64,000 bases of DNA from an uncultured Prevotella sp. (GTDB lineage Bacteria; Bacteroidota; Bacteroidia; Bacteroidales; Bacteroidaceae): NCBI GenBank assembly GCA_900545525.1, contig UQZX01000015.1:1-64000 (forward strand). Direction: 5' to 3'. Of the stretch, positions 34,849 to 42,596 are shown one piece after another. The notes under the pieces were generated by a model. It was given only the letters and a program-made list of their open reading frames with translations, was not told where the DNA came from and searched no databases. Position 1 is the stretch's first letter; each line of letters begins with the position of its first letter. The position numbers were made by a program, and so were the translations under genes.

Positions 34849-36150
34849 ATGAGCAAAAGTGTATATTTGGGCATGATAGGCGATATCATGCACCCGGGAC
34901 TGATAAACATAATCACCGAGGGAGCCGGATACGGCGACCTTACGGTTGGTCTTTTCACGGACAAGGCGATTGCGGCGCACCGCCGTCTGCCGTATATGAC
35001 GTATGAGCAGCGCCGTCAGGTGGTGGAGAACATAAAGGGAGTGGCGCACATCGTGCCGCAGGACGAGTGGAGCTATGTGCCCAACCTGCGCAAGTACAAG
35101 CCCGACTTCATCATCCATGGCGACGACTGGAAGACCGGACCGGAGCAGGAACTGCGCGCCGAGGTGTTCGAGGCTGTGAAGGAGTGGGGCGGACAGGTCA
35201 TAGAGATACCTTATACGCACGGCATCAACTCGTCTTCGCTCGCCCGTGAGCTGCAGGCGATAGGCACCACGCCCGACGTGCGCCTGAAGTCGCTCAGGCG
35301 TTTCATCGCCGCCAAGCCCATAGTAAGGATTATGGAGGCGCACGACGGGTTGAGCGGACTGATAATAGAGAACACCGAGATTGAGAACGGACTGAAGAAG
35401 TCGTCGTTCGACGGGATGTGGTCGAGCAGCCTCACCGACTCCACATCGAAGGGCAAGCCCGACATCGAGGCGGTGGACCTGACGACGCGCATGCAGGACC
35501 TCAACAACATCCTCGAGTGCACCACCAAGCCGATAATATACGACGGCGACACGGGCGGCAAGCCCGAGCACTTTGTCTTTACCGTGCGGACGCTCGAGCG
35601 CAACGGCATATCGGCTATCATCATAGAAGACAAGGTGGGGCTGAAGAAAAACTCGCTCTTCGGCACCGAGGCGGTGCAGATGCAGGACTCGATAGAGGGC
35701 TTCTGCCATAAGATACGCATGGGCAAGGAGGCTCAGGTGACAAAAGACTTCATGATAATAGCACGCATAGAGAGCCTTATTGCCGGACACACGGTGGAAG
35801 ACGCGCTCGAAAGGGCATATGCATACGTTGATGCCGGCGCCGACGGCGTGATGATACACAGCAAGGAGAAGACGGGCGATGACATAAAGGCGTTCTGCAT
35901 GGAGTTCCGCAAGGCACATCCGGCAGTTCCCATAGTGGTGGTGCCCACAACCTACAACCACATAAAGGAGGAGGAGCTGGCGCAGTGGGGCGTGAACGTG
36001 GTGATATATGCCAACCACATGCTGCGCGCCGCCTATCCGGCAATGGTGCAGTGTGCCGAGACCATACTGCGCAACGAGCGCTCGCTCGAGGCAAATCCTA
36101 TCTGCATGCCGATAAAACAAATTCTTGAACTAATACCGGGAACAAAGTGA
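34849..36150 (+). CDS. aepX: Phosphoenolpyruvate mutase with N-terminal nucleotidyltransferase-like domain
   Basis: A 433-residue enzyme whose C-terminal domain isomerises phosphoenolpyruvate to phosphonopyruvate, the entry step to C-P bond compounds. The mutase core is clear: EDKVGLKKNS (residues 260-269) is the diagnostic motif, with DGMWSSSLTDS and YDGDTGGKPEHF metal/substrate regions ahead of it. Residues 1-140 form a cytidylyltransferase-like Rossmann domain (VYLGMIGDIMHPGLINII). The usual HxGH nucleotide motif here reads HPGL (15-18), so the second His is Leu and nucleotidyl transfer may be lost. The next gene, aepY, overlaps its stop codon (TGATG). Fusion of these domains is known in phosphonate loci. 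Confidence 0.95.
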   Translation: MSKSVYLGMIGDIMHPGLINIITEGAGYGDLTVGLFTDKAIAAHRRLPYMTYEQRRQVVENIKGVAHIVPQDEWSYVPNLRKYKPDFIIHGDDWKTGPEQELRAEVFEAVKEWGGQVIEIPYTHGINSSSLARELQAIGTTPDVRLKSLRRFIAAKPIVRIMEAHDGLSGLIIENTEIENGLKKSSFDGMWSSSLTDSTSKGKPDIEAVDLTTRMQDLNNILECTTKPIIYDGDTGGKPEHFVFTVRTLERNGISAIIIEDKVGLKKNSLFGTEAVQMQDSIEGFCHKIRMGKEAQVTKDFMIIARIESLIAGHTVEDALERAYAYVDAGADGVMIHSKEKTGDDIKAFCMEFRKAHPAVPIVVVPTTYNHIKEEELAQWGVNVVIYANHMLRAAYPAMVQCAETILRNERSLEANPICMPIKQILELIPGTK

Positions 36151-37280
36151 TGATACGTCCTGAATATTTCTACAACACGCTGAGGGGCATGGGCATCGAC
36201 TTTTATACGGGCGTGCCCGACTCGCTCCTGAAGGATATCTGCGCATACATAACGGACCATGCGGACAGAAAGAACAACATCATAGCTGCCAACGAGGGCG
36301 GTGCCGTGGGGCTGGCGGCGGGTTATCATCTCGCCACGGGCAACATCCCCGTGGTGTACATGCAGAACTCGGGACTGGGAAATACGGTCAACCCGCTTAT
36401 GTCGCTGACCGACAGCGACGTGTACCGCATACCGGTGCTGCTGGTGATAGGCTGGCGCGGAGAGCCGGGAGTGCACGACGAGCCGCAGCATGTGAAGCAG
36501 GGAAAGACCACGCTGCCGCTGCTCGATGCAATGGAGATAAGGCATGAGATAATGAGCGGCGACGAGGCGGAGCTGGAGAAGCAGCTTGCCGGCGGCGTGA
36601 GATATATGAAGGAAACGGGCAGGGCTTTTGCACTTGTTGTGAAGAAAGGCACTTTCGGCAAGTATAAGTTGCAGAACGGCACGCACAACCCGTACACAAT
36701 GGAGCGCGAGGAGGCGATAAAGGCTGTTGCCGGTGCCATGGACGTGAAGGACATAGTTGTGTCTACGACGGGAAAGATATCGCGTGAGCTGTTCGAGCAC
36801 CGCACGGCAACGGGCGAGGGGCACATCCGCGACTTCCTCACGGTAGGCTCCATGGGGCATGCGTCGCAGATAGCGCTGGGCATAGCCTTGAACCGTCCGG
36901 AGCGCAACGTGTATTGTTTCGACGGCGACGGTGCCGCCATAATGCACATGGGCGGCATGGGCATAGTGGCAAGCATGTTGCCCGGGAACTTCTATCATAT
37001 CGTTTTCAACAACGGCGCGCACGACTCCGTGGGCGGGCAGCCCACCATTGGCTTTGGCATAGACCTGCCGAAAATTGCCGCAGGATGCGGCTACAAGACG
37101 GTGATGAGCGTAGCCACGCGCAGTGAGCTTGACGCCATATTGCCAACCCTGACAACTCTCCCTGCTCCCCTGCTGCTGGAGATAAAGGTTAAGAAAGGCT
37201 CGCGCGACGACCTCGGACGCCCGACAACCACGCCTGTGGAGAACAAGGAGGCGCTGATGAGTTTTTTGGAAGAAGAATAA
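36150..37280 (+). CDS. aepY: Phosphonopyruvate decarboxylase
   Basis: 376 residues from ATG 36150, sharing one base with the aepX stop (TGATG); an upstream GTG at 36147 is less likely. It is a thiamine-diphosphate enzyme that decarboxylates phosphonopyruvate to phosphonoacetaldehyde, the step that makes the pathway irreversible. The N-terminal YTGVPDSLLKDICAYI and AANEGGAVGLAAGYHLATG regions contain the conserved Glu that activates the cofactor. The TPP-binding motif GDG (259-261) ends in NN about 27 residues later (IVFNNGAHDSVGGQ). Translational coupling with aepX fits a stoichiometric pathway. Confidence 0.96.
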   Translation: MIRPEYFYNTLRGMGIDFYTGVPDSLLKDICAYITDHADRKNNIIAANEGGAVGLAAGYHLATGNIPVVYMQNSGLGNTVNPLMSLTDSDVYRIPVLLVIGWRGEPGVHDEPQHVKQGKTTLPLLDAMEIRHEIMSGDEAELEKQLAGGVRYMKETGRAFALVVKKGTFGKYKLQNGTHNPYTMEREEAIKAVAGAMDVKDIVVSTTGKISRELFEHRTATGEGHIRDFLTVGSMGHASQIALGIALNRPERNVYCFDGDGAAIMHMGGMGIVASMLPGNFYHIVFNNGAHDSVGGQPTIGFGIDLPKIAAGCGYKTVMSVATRSELDAILPTLTTLPAPLLLEIKVKKGSRDDLGRPTTTPVENKEALMSFLEEE

Positions 37281-37282
37281 CC

Positions 37283-37343
37283 GGGGCTATAATTTTTCTA
37301 TAGTATCTATAGCTTCTATAGCCTCTATAGCTACTATAGCCCC
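37283..37343. repeat. CTATAG-type array forming a hairpin
   Basis: Three bases after the aepY stop, units of TCTATAG/CTATAGC repeat with a period of about 9-10 bp. The outer ends pair (GGGGCTATA at 37283-37291 with TATAGCCCC at 37335-37343). It lies within the operon, between aepY and aepZ, and might attenuate or stabilise the transcript. Confidence 0.55.
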
Positions 37344-37360
37344 CCATAACACTAACAACA

Positions 37361-38491
37361 ATGAACATAAAAAGAAACATATTGCTCAACCCCGGTCCGG
37401 CAACGACAACGGACACGGTGAAGATGGCGCAGGTCGTTCCTGACATCTGCCCTCGCGAAAAAGAGTTTGCCGACATGATGAAAGGCTTGCGCGAAGACCT
37501 TGTAAAGGTGGCACATGGCGACCCGCAGCGGCACACGGCAGTGTTGTTCACCGGCTCGGGAACGATAAACATCGACGTTTGCCTTAACTCTCTGCTGCCG
37601 GAGGGCAAGAAGATACTTGTCGTCAACAACGGCGCATATAGCTCAAGGGCAGTGGAGGTGTGCCAGTATTACGGCATGCCGCACATCAACCTCAAGTCGT
37701 CGGTGTTCGATGTGCCAAGCCTCGACGAGGTGAAGAGCACGCTCGACAATAATCCCGACATAGCCCTTGTTTATACCACGCACCACGAGACGGGCACGGG
37801 AATACTGAACCCTATACGCGAGATAGGTGCCATGGCACATGCCCGCGGGGCAATATTCGTTGTGGATACGACGTCGTCGCTCGGCATGATACCGTTCGAC
37901 ATGGTGAAAGACAATGTCGATTTCTGCATGGCTTCGGCACAGAAAGGGCTTATGGCAATGACGGGACTGTCGTTCGTCATCGGCGACAGGAAGATAATAG
38001 AGCAGTCGGCAGAATATCCCAAGCGCTCGTACTACTGCAACCTGTTCCTGCAATACGACTATTTCGAGAAGACGGGGCAGATGCACTTCACGCCGCCCGT
38101 ACAGACGATATACTCTACCATACAGGCTCTTAAAGAATACTGGGAGGAAGGCGAGGAGGCGAAGTTCCGCCGCCACCGTGAGGTGTTCGAGGCAATACAC
38201 GAGGGCTTGGACGCGCTTGGCTTCAAGGACGTGATAAGGCGCGACATACAGTCGGGGCTGGTGGTATCGGTGAAATATCCCGATGATGAGAACTGGGACT
38301 TCGACCGTGTGCATGACTATTGCTATGACCGCGGCTTCACGATATATCCCGGAAAGATAAGCACCACGGACACATTCCGTCTCTGCTCATTGGGTGCCAT
38401 TGTGCCGGAAGACATCAGGGCTTTCTTCCGCACGCTGCGCGAGGCACTTGAAGAGAATGGCATAGGCATACCGGTAAAATACGACAAGTGA
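37361..38491 (+). CDS. 2-aminoethylphosphonate aminotransferase (AEP-forming role)
   Basis: A 376-residue PLP-dependent class-V aminotransferase. In this context it would aminate phosphonoacetaldehyde to 2-aminoethylphosphonate; the same family (PhnW) runs the reverse reaction in catabolism. The start NILLNPGPATTTDTVKMAQ is typical, VDTTSSLGMIP holds the PLP-ring Asp, and the Schiff-base Lys is Lys195 in ASAQKGLMAM. It is followed with one-base overlap (TGATG) by a nucleotidyltransferase gene. No phosphonatase or degradative gene is nearby, so synthesis is the likely direction. The symbol aepZ is used for biosynthetic homologues in some literature. Confidence 0.93.
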   Translation: MNIKRNILLNPGPATTTDTVKMAQVVPDICPREKEFADMMKGLREDLVKVAHGDPQRHTAVLFTGSGTINIDVCLNSLLPEGKKILVVNNGAYSSRAVEVCQYYGMPHINLKSSVFDVPSLDEVKSTLDNNPDIALVYTTHHETGTGILNPIREIGAMAHARGAIFVVDTTSSLGMIPFDMVKDNVDFCMASAQKGLMAMTGLSFVIGDRKIIEQSAEYPKRSYYCNLFLQYDYFEKTGQMHFTPPVQTIYSTIQALKEYWEEGEEAKFRRHREVFEAIHEGLDALGFKDVIRRDIQSGLVVSVKYPDDENWDFDRVHDYCYDRGFTIYPGKISTTDTFRLCSLGAIVPEDIRAFFRTLREALEENGIGIPVKYDK

Positions 38492-39210
38492 TGGTAAGGA
38501 CGGCAGTTATCATGGCGGCAGGGCTTGGCAGCCGCTTCGGAAAGATGACGGAGAGCATGCCCAAGGGCTTCATCGAGGTGGGAGGCATCGCTATGGTGGT
38601 GCGTTCCATAGAGACACTTCTGTCGTGCGGCATCACCCGCATCATCATTGGCACGGGATATAAGAAGGAGGCTTATGAGCGTCTGGCGGAGAGATATCCG
38701 CAGGTGGAGTGCGTTTACAGCGTGAAATATGCTTCGACGAACAGCATGTACACGCTTTACAACTGCCGTGAGGCGATAGGCGATGATGATTTCCTGCTGC
38801 TCGAGTCGGACATAATCTACAGCCGCAACGCCGTGACGGAGCTTCTCGACGACCCGCATCCTGACGTGATGCTCATTACTCCCGTGACAAAGTTTCAGGA
38901 CCAGTACTATGTTGAGCACGACGGTACAGGACGGCTGACGAACTGTTCCACGGACAAGACGGCGGTGAACGCGGCTGGCGAACTGGTGGGAATGCACAAG
39001 CTGTCGGCAGGTTTCTTTGCCGTGATGTGCCGCGACTACGGTGCCATTGCTGCAGAGAAACCGAAGCTGGGATATGAGTATGAGCTGTTGTCGATGTCGC
39101 AAAGCGTCATGCCGGTACATGTTCTGAATGCCCATGACGTTAAGTGGTATGAGATAGACGATGCCGACGACCTTGAATATGCCGAACGCAACATCGTAAA
39201 TTCGTTATAG
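38491..39210 (+). CDS. Nucleotidyltransferase, likely AEP cytidylyltransferase (PntC/LicC-like)
   Basis: 239 residues from ATG 38491, which shares a base with the aminotransferase stop codon. The Rossmann-type NTP-transferase motif AAGLGSRF (9-16) followed by MPKGFIEVGG binds CTP, and DFLLLESDIIYS supplies a metal-binding Asp. KWYEIDDADDLEYAER is the closing motif seen in LicC-like enzymes. The family includes choline-phosphate cytidylyltransferase LicC and the AEP cytidylyltransferase PntC. Here, directly after the AEP-forming genes and before licD, CMP-AEP is the expected product. This compensates for the doubtful nucleotidyl site in aepX. Confidence 0.85.
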   Translation: MVRTAVIMAAGLGSRFGKMTESMPKGFIEVGGIAMVVRSIETLLSCGITRIIIGTGYKKEAYERLAERYPQVECVYSVKYASTNSMYTLYNCREAIGDDDFLLLESDIIYSRNAVTELLDDPHPDVMLITPVTKFQDQYYVEHDGTGRLTNCSTDKTAVNAAGELVGMHKLSAGFFAVMCRDYGAIAAEKPKLGYEYELLSMSQSVMPVHVLNAHDVKWYEIDDADDLEYAERNIVNSL

Positions 39211-39217
39211 TTGAAGA

Positions 39218-40024
39218 ATGGTAGAGTATAATCTTAAAGACCTGCACGCCAGGATGCTTGAAATATTGTGTGTCATAGACAGGGTGTGCCGTGAGCATAA
39301 CCTGCGCTATTACATCATTGCGGGGACAATGCTCGGTGCCGTCCGCCACAAGGGTTTCATTCCGTGGGACGACGATGCGGATGTCTGCATGCCGCACAAG
39401 GACTATGACATGCTGATAAGCCATTGGCGTGAGTGGATGCCGGAAAGATACGAGATGATATGCGGCGAGAACGAGAGCCATTATCCGCAGCCGTTCGCAA
39501 AGATACAGGATGCGCATACAACGCTGATAGAACATGCCCATCTGCGCTATGTCGGTGGGGTGTATGTGGATGTGTTTCCTGTTGACGGCATGCCCGACAG
39601 CCGTCTGCGCCAGCGTCTGCGCGTGAATAAATACAAGTGGTTGTGCAAGCTTTTGTACTTCACTTACCGCGACCCGTACCGCCACGGGCACGGACCGAGC
39701 AGCTGGATTCCGCTTTTGTGCCGCCGCCTGTTCACCGTTGAGGGATTGCAGCGGAGCATCAGACGTCATCTCCTAAAGTACGACTTTGACAGCAGCCGCT
39801 ATGTGCTGTGCTTTGACGACGGCTTCCGCAGCATCGTCACCAAGGACGTGTACGGCAAGCCTACACCGTATATGTTCGAAGGACGCACTCTTCTTGGCGT
39901 GGAAAAATATGATGAGATGCTTACGAAGATGTACGGCAATTATATGACACCGCCACCGAAAGGCACCGAGTTTCAGCATAACTTCTATTATCTTGACCTT
40001 GATAAGCCGTATAGAGAATTATGA
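39218..40024 (+). CDS. LicD-family phosphotransferase (second)
   Basis: A 268-residue LicD protein, 7 bp after the nucleotidyltransferase gene. The core is GTMLGAVRHKGFIPWDDDAD (about 36-54) with Asp51-53, followed by MPHKDYD. The first LicD shares only the motif region, so the two probably act on different acceptor sugars or glycans. Given the gene order, it should move phospho-AEP from CMP-AEP to a surface polysaccharide. It ends PYREL at a TGA inside the first heptamer of a GAATTA-type repeat. The convergent GT2 gene ends 1 bp away. Confidence 0.9.
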   Translation: MVEYNLKDLHARMLEILCVIDRVCREHNLRYYIIAGTMLGAVRHKGFIPWDDDADVCMPHKDYDMLISHWREWMPERYEMICGENESHYPQPFAKIQDAHTTLIEHAHLRYVGGVYVDVFPVDGMPDSRLRQRLRVNKYKWLCKLLYFTYRDPYRHGHGPSSWIPLLCRRLFTVEGLQRSIRRHLLKYDFDSSRYVLCFDDGFRSIVTKDVYGKPTPYMFEGRTLLGVEKYDEMLTKMYGNYMTPPPKGTEFQHNFYYLDLDKPYREL

Positions 40025-40025
40025 A

Positions 40026-40862
40026 TTACGAATTTGGAATTACGAATGACGAGTTTGGAATTCCAAACCCCGTCCTCTTCAGCCCCTTTCTTCTTGTTTC
40101 CTTCCTTATTGCATTATTGAGCTGCCACGCCTCGTTGTTGACGTAAGGGCGGCTGTGGTCGAGGTGAACAACGATGGCGCTGTAGCGTATCTGCCTTGAG
40201 CGGATGCCGCAGTTGAACAGGCGTTCGCCCAGTTCGCGGTCCTCGCCGCCGTATCTCATGCGCTCGTCAAAGCCGTTTGCGGCAATCAGGTCGCTGCGCC
40301 AGCCCGAGGAATTCATGCCGTTCCACGTCGCCTTTGTGGGCGTTACGGCATTCATGAAAGCAGAGAAGAAGCTGTTGTGTACAAGCTTGGTGCACTTGAA
40401 GGACAGTTTCAAGCCTTGCGACCTAAGCCATTCTATGCTGAAAGGCAGACCGTTGTCTATGTCCTCATGCGTCATTTTACGGCTTATGGACATCGGCAGG
40501 CGGAAGTAACCGCCCGACAGGAAGCAGCCCTTGCGGGCATAACGCAGGTGGGTGGCGATGAAGTCGCGCCGCGGAACACAGTCCTGATCAGTAAAGATAA
40601 GATAGTCTGCCGTGGCAACCTTCAGCGCCTCGTTAAGAATTTTCGTCTTTCTGAAGCCGTCATCCTCATGCCACACATGCTTTATGGGCAAAAACTCCTT
40701 ATATCGTTCTATAAGCCGTCGTGTATCTTCGCGCGATCCGTCATCGGCAATGACAATCTCATCCGCCTTGCGCTCCTGCGCCATATATCCCCAAAGTGTC
40801 TTCTCAAGCCATTCCGGGTTGTTGTACGTTGATATGACAACACCTGTCTTTATATTATTCAT
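40026..40862 (-). CDS. Glycosyltransferase family 2
   Basis: 278 residues from ATG 40862; an upstream in-frame ATG at 40877 overlaps the probable -7 element TATATTTG (40873-40866) and is rejected. It is a cytosolic inverting GT-A enzyme: VVISTYNNPEWLEKTLWGYM start, IADDGS nucleotide-binding Asp pair, and FTDQDCVP as the DXD metal site at about residues 91-98. A GGEDRELGERLFNCG motif in the C-terminal part is typical of galactosyltransferase-like GT2 members. The last dozen residues (GIPNSSFVIPNS) are translated from the intergenic heptamer repeat. It is a candidate for building the glycan decorated by AEP. Confidence 0.85.
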   Translation of the reverse strand: MNNIKTGVVISTYNNPEWLEKTLWGYMAQERKADEIVIADDGSREDTRRLIERYKEFLPIKHVWHEDDGFRKTKILNEALKVATADYLIFTDQDCVPRRDFIATHLRYARKGCFLSGGYFRLPMSISRKMTHEDIDNGLPFSIEWLRSQGLKLSFKCTKLVHNSFFSAFMNAVTPTKATWNGMNSSGWRSDLIAANGFDERMRYGGEDRELGERLFNCGIRSRQIRYSAIVVHLDHSRPYVNNEAWQLNNAIRKETRRKGLKRTGFGIPNSSFVIPNS

Positions 40863-40865
40863 GGT

Positions 40866-40873
40866 GCAAATAT
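40866..40873 (-). promoter_or_regulatory. -7 element giving a near-leaderless GT2 transcript
   Basis: TATATTTG on the minus strand ends 3 nt before ATG 40862. If used, transcription would begin at or very near the start codon. No -33 TTTG is clear because the upstream DNA is heptamer repeat. Confidence 0.4.
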
Positions 40874-40882
40874 ACAAGGAAG

Positions 40883-40992
40883 AGTTAAGAATTAAGAATT
40901 ATGAATTAAGAATTAAGAATTTGCTGCCGTCCATGGGTGGTTAATAGGGCTGATAAGGCTAATGAGACCGATAGGTCTAATATGGCTTGAGC
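40883..40992. repeat. Heptamer array plus 9-bp array
   Basis: 40883-40922 has GAATTAA-type heptamers ending in TTTGCTGCCGTCCATGG, then 40943-40992 has GATAGGTCT/AATAGGGCT 9-bp units. It matches the left half of the palindromic arrangement at 50370-50606 and 53566-53703, but the right arm is missing here. Confidence 0.6.
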
Positions 40993-41039
40993 AGATTCTT
41001 TACTTTATTTTGGACAGTGTCCTTTAGCTTCTTCTTATA

Positions 41040-41702
41040 TTAGGCAGACTTGTATTTAACCACTCCGTGAAGGAAACTTAAGGAATGGAAAGAATAATCT
41101 TTGCATTCTCCTTTCTTGTATGTAATGGAAATTATCAAATCTTTCTCATTTTTATAAAAATCAGATGCAAAAGAATATTTCTTCCATAAATGCTCCGCAC
41201 AACTTTCCACATCTTTGATGTCTGTATCGGAAGAAAGTATATTGGCAATCTTTTTTTTGAAATCATCCTCGCTTAGGTTTCTTCTGAATATGGTTACAGC
41301 CTTGCGCGCCTTATACCCGTCCACAGGATTGGTTATCTCAGGATGTTCTTCTGCCAAGCGTTTATTGTCATATTTGAATATAACAAAGCGGTTGCATATA
41401 GAATATATATCCTCATTACCCAAAGGTAGAGTATATACAAATGCTTTATCAGGCAGTCCGACTTTTTCCAAAGAATGACCGGAGATATAGAATTTGTCAT
41501 ACTTTGATAAATCAACAACCGACTCACCTTCCGTATAAATCGTCTTATTTCTGTCTTTGGGAACAGATATAACCGTTTCGCTGCCATCATAAGCTCCCGC
41601 AAACGCACATTTTACATACTCTGTGCGATTGGAAGTAACGATTTTTATCACGAAATAGATAAAAAATGCCGATATTGCCATGTATAGTATCATGCCACTC
41701 AT
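41040..41702 (-). CDS. Hypothetical protein with one N-terminal membrane helix
   Basis: A 220-residue protein that I do not recognise. One membrane segment near residues 4-22 is followed by a soluble alpha/beta region, with the C-terminal part most likely outside the cytosol. There are no obvious catalytic motifs. The composition is Lys/Asp/Tyr-rich and the DNA is clearly AT-richer than the flanking operons. It follows the four-helix membrane protein gene by 7 bp on the minus strand, so the two probably work together. A horizontally acquired accessory pair, such as a toxin/immunity or small transport module, is possible, but nothing here proves it. Confidence 0.6.
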   Translation of the reverse strand: MSGMILYMAISAFFIYFVIKIVTSNRTEYVKCAFAGAYDGSETVISVPKDRNKTIYTEGESVVDLSKYDKFYISGHSLEKVGLPDKAFVYTLPLGNEDIYSICNRFVIFKYDNKRLAEEHPEITNPVDGYKARKAVTIFRRNLSEDDFKKKIANILSSDTDIKDVESCAEHLWKKYSFASDFYKNEKDLIISITYKKGECKDYSFHSLSFLHGVVKYKSA

Positions 41703-41709
41703 ATTATAT

Positions 41710-42126
41710 TTATACCGCTTCTATTTTTTGACGAAGACAAACCACATATAATGAAGATGTCTTCAGCCCCATCATACACAGATACATTACAATCATACAA
41801 AATATCCTGCCGGAATTATCCTTGATATGAATGCTCAGAAGTAGTATGATAAACAGAACCTCTACCAGTATATATGATAATTTAGTCCAATTCTCATCCA
41901 ATATCTGTGTCTCTTTTTTCAAAGAGAACACATTGTAAAGGTAATCACCAAAGAAGGCTATAATCCAAATAAACAAAGGGGTAAAGACATCATTAAGCAA
42001 ATTCTTTGATACAACCTGCTCACAGTTCCAGTCCAATATACCAGTAAAAGATGATATAAAAGAGATGACACCCCAAAAGATAACATATATGATGTTTATC
42101 CAATTGAAATCAGATATAGTCCTCAT
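41710..42126 (-). CDS. Hypothetical membrane protein, about four helices
   Basis: A 138-residue protein with hydrophobic segments near 8-27, 46-65, 83-100 and 107-126, so probably an inner-membrane four-helix protein. The sequence between the second and third helices (SLKKETQILDENWTK) is charged. No family is recognised. It has a very good promoter (42137-42167) and is followed within 7 bp by the gene ending at 41040. Low GC and no conserved neighbours suggest an accessory gene. Expression from an essentially leaderless transcript is likely. Confidence 0.6.
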   Translation of the reverse strand: MRTISDFNWINIIYVIFWGVISFISSFTGILDWNCEQVVSKNLLNDVFTPLFIWIIAFFGDYLYNVFSLKKETQILDENWTKLSYILVEVLFIILLLSIHIKDNSGRIFCMIVMYLCMMGLKTSSLYVVCLRQKIEAV

Positions 42127-42136
42127 AATCAGCGTA

Positions 42137-42167
42137 CAAAGATAATATAATTTTTATCTATTGCAAA
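42137..42167 (-). promoter_or_regulatory. Strong promoter for the hypothetical membrane gene pair
   Basis: On the minus strand TTTG (42167-42164), exactly 19 bp, then TATCTTTG (42144-42137). The ATG at 42126 is 10 nt after the -7 box, so the leader would be only a few nucleotides. Confidence 0.75.
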
Positions 42168-42297
42168 GGAAACACTTTAAAAAGTGCTAAAGTAACATTA
42201 AATAATGATATTAATATTAGCAAGTTTCATCATTATAGTAATGATGTTTTTTCTTTGTTGCTTCCCCACTATATTATAATGTATATGTCGTTAACAC

Positions 42298-42346
42298 AAA
42301 AAGCAATCCGGCATGCGCTGCGGGGCAGGCATGCCGGATTTGCTTG
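42298..42346 (-). terminator. Terminator after the secreted protein / small acidic protein pair
   Basis: A near-perfect stem AAGCAA-TCCGGCATGC (about 42301-42316) pairs with GCATGCCGGA-TTTGCTT (about 42330-42346). On the minus strand it is followed by T residues (complement of the A-run at 42298-42302). It lies 20 bp past the small gene stop. Confidence 0.8.
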
Positions 42347-42365
42347 TATTCAGATTTAAATTATC

Positions 42366-42578
42366 TTACCATTCTTCGTCGTCCCAAAGGTTGGGATTGT
42401 TGGGTTTTGTACATAATATGTCTTCGTCATCACCATTTTTGTTGTCTATATCCAAATTCACATCAGATAAGTCGTTCCCTTTATAATCACTTGGATGGAG
42501 TTTGGATACTGTCTGTAATAATGTCTCTACGTCAACATTTACCAATTCTATACTTGGTTTAATATATATATTCCTCAT
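42366..42578 (-). CDS. Small acidic protein with YIKPSIELVNVDVE start
   Basis: A 70-residue protein with no signal peptide or membrane segment. The N-terminal MRNIYIKPSIELVNVDVE pattern (Tyr-Ile-Lys-Pro followed by alternating hydrophobics) recalls many small orphan proteins of Prevotella and Bacteroides that share a K-P-x-x-E-x-V-x-V opening. The C-terminus is strongly acidic and aromatic (LWDDEEW), with one Cys (CTKPNNPNLW). The gene begins 18 bp after the stop of a 1362-residue secreted protein and is followed by a terminator, so it ends that transcript. Function unknown. Its make-up (conserved head, variable acidic tail) resembles precursor peptides, but no modifying enzyme is nearby. Confidence 0.7.
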   Translation of the reverse strand: MRNIYIKPSIELVNVDVETLLQTVSKLHPSDYKGNDLSDVNLDIDNKNGDDEDILCTKPNNPNLWDDEEW

Positions 42579-42596
42579 GGTTTCTGTCTTTTATGA

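Noticed and set aside
34693..36120. 475-codon open frame antisense to aepX
   Set aside because: The sense strand is a complete, well-conserved PEP mutase. The antisense translation is His/Val/Leu-rich and shows no recognisable motif.
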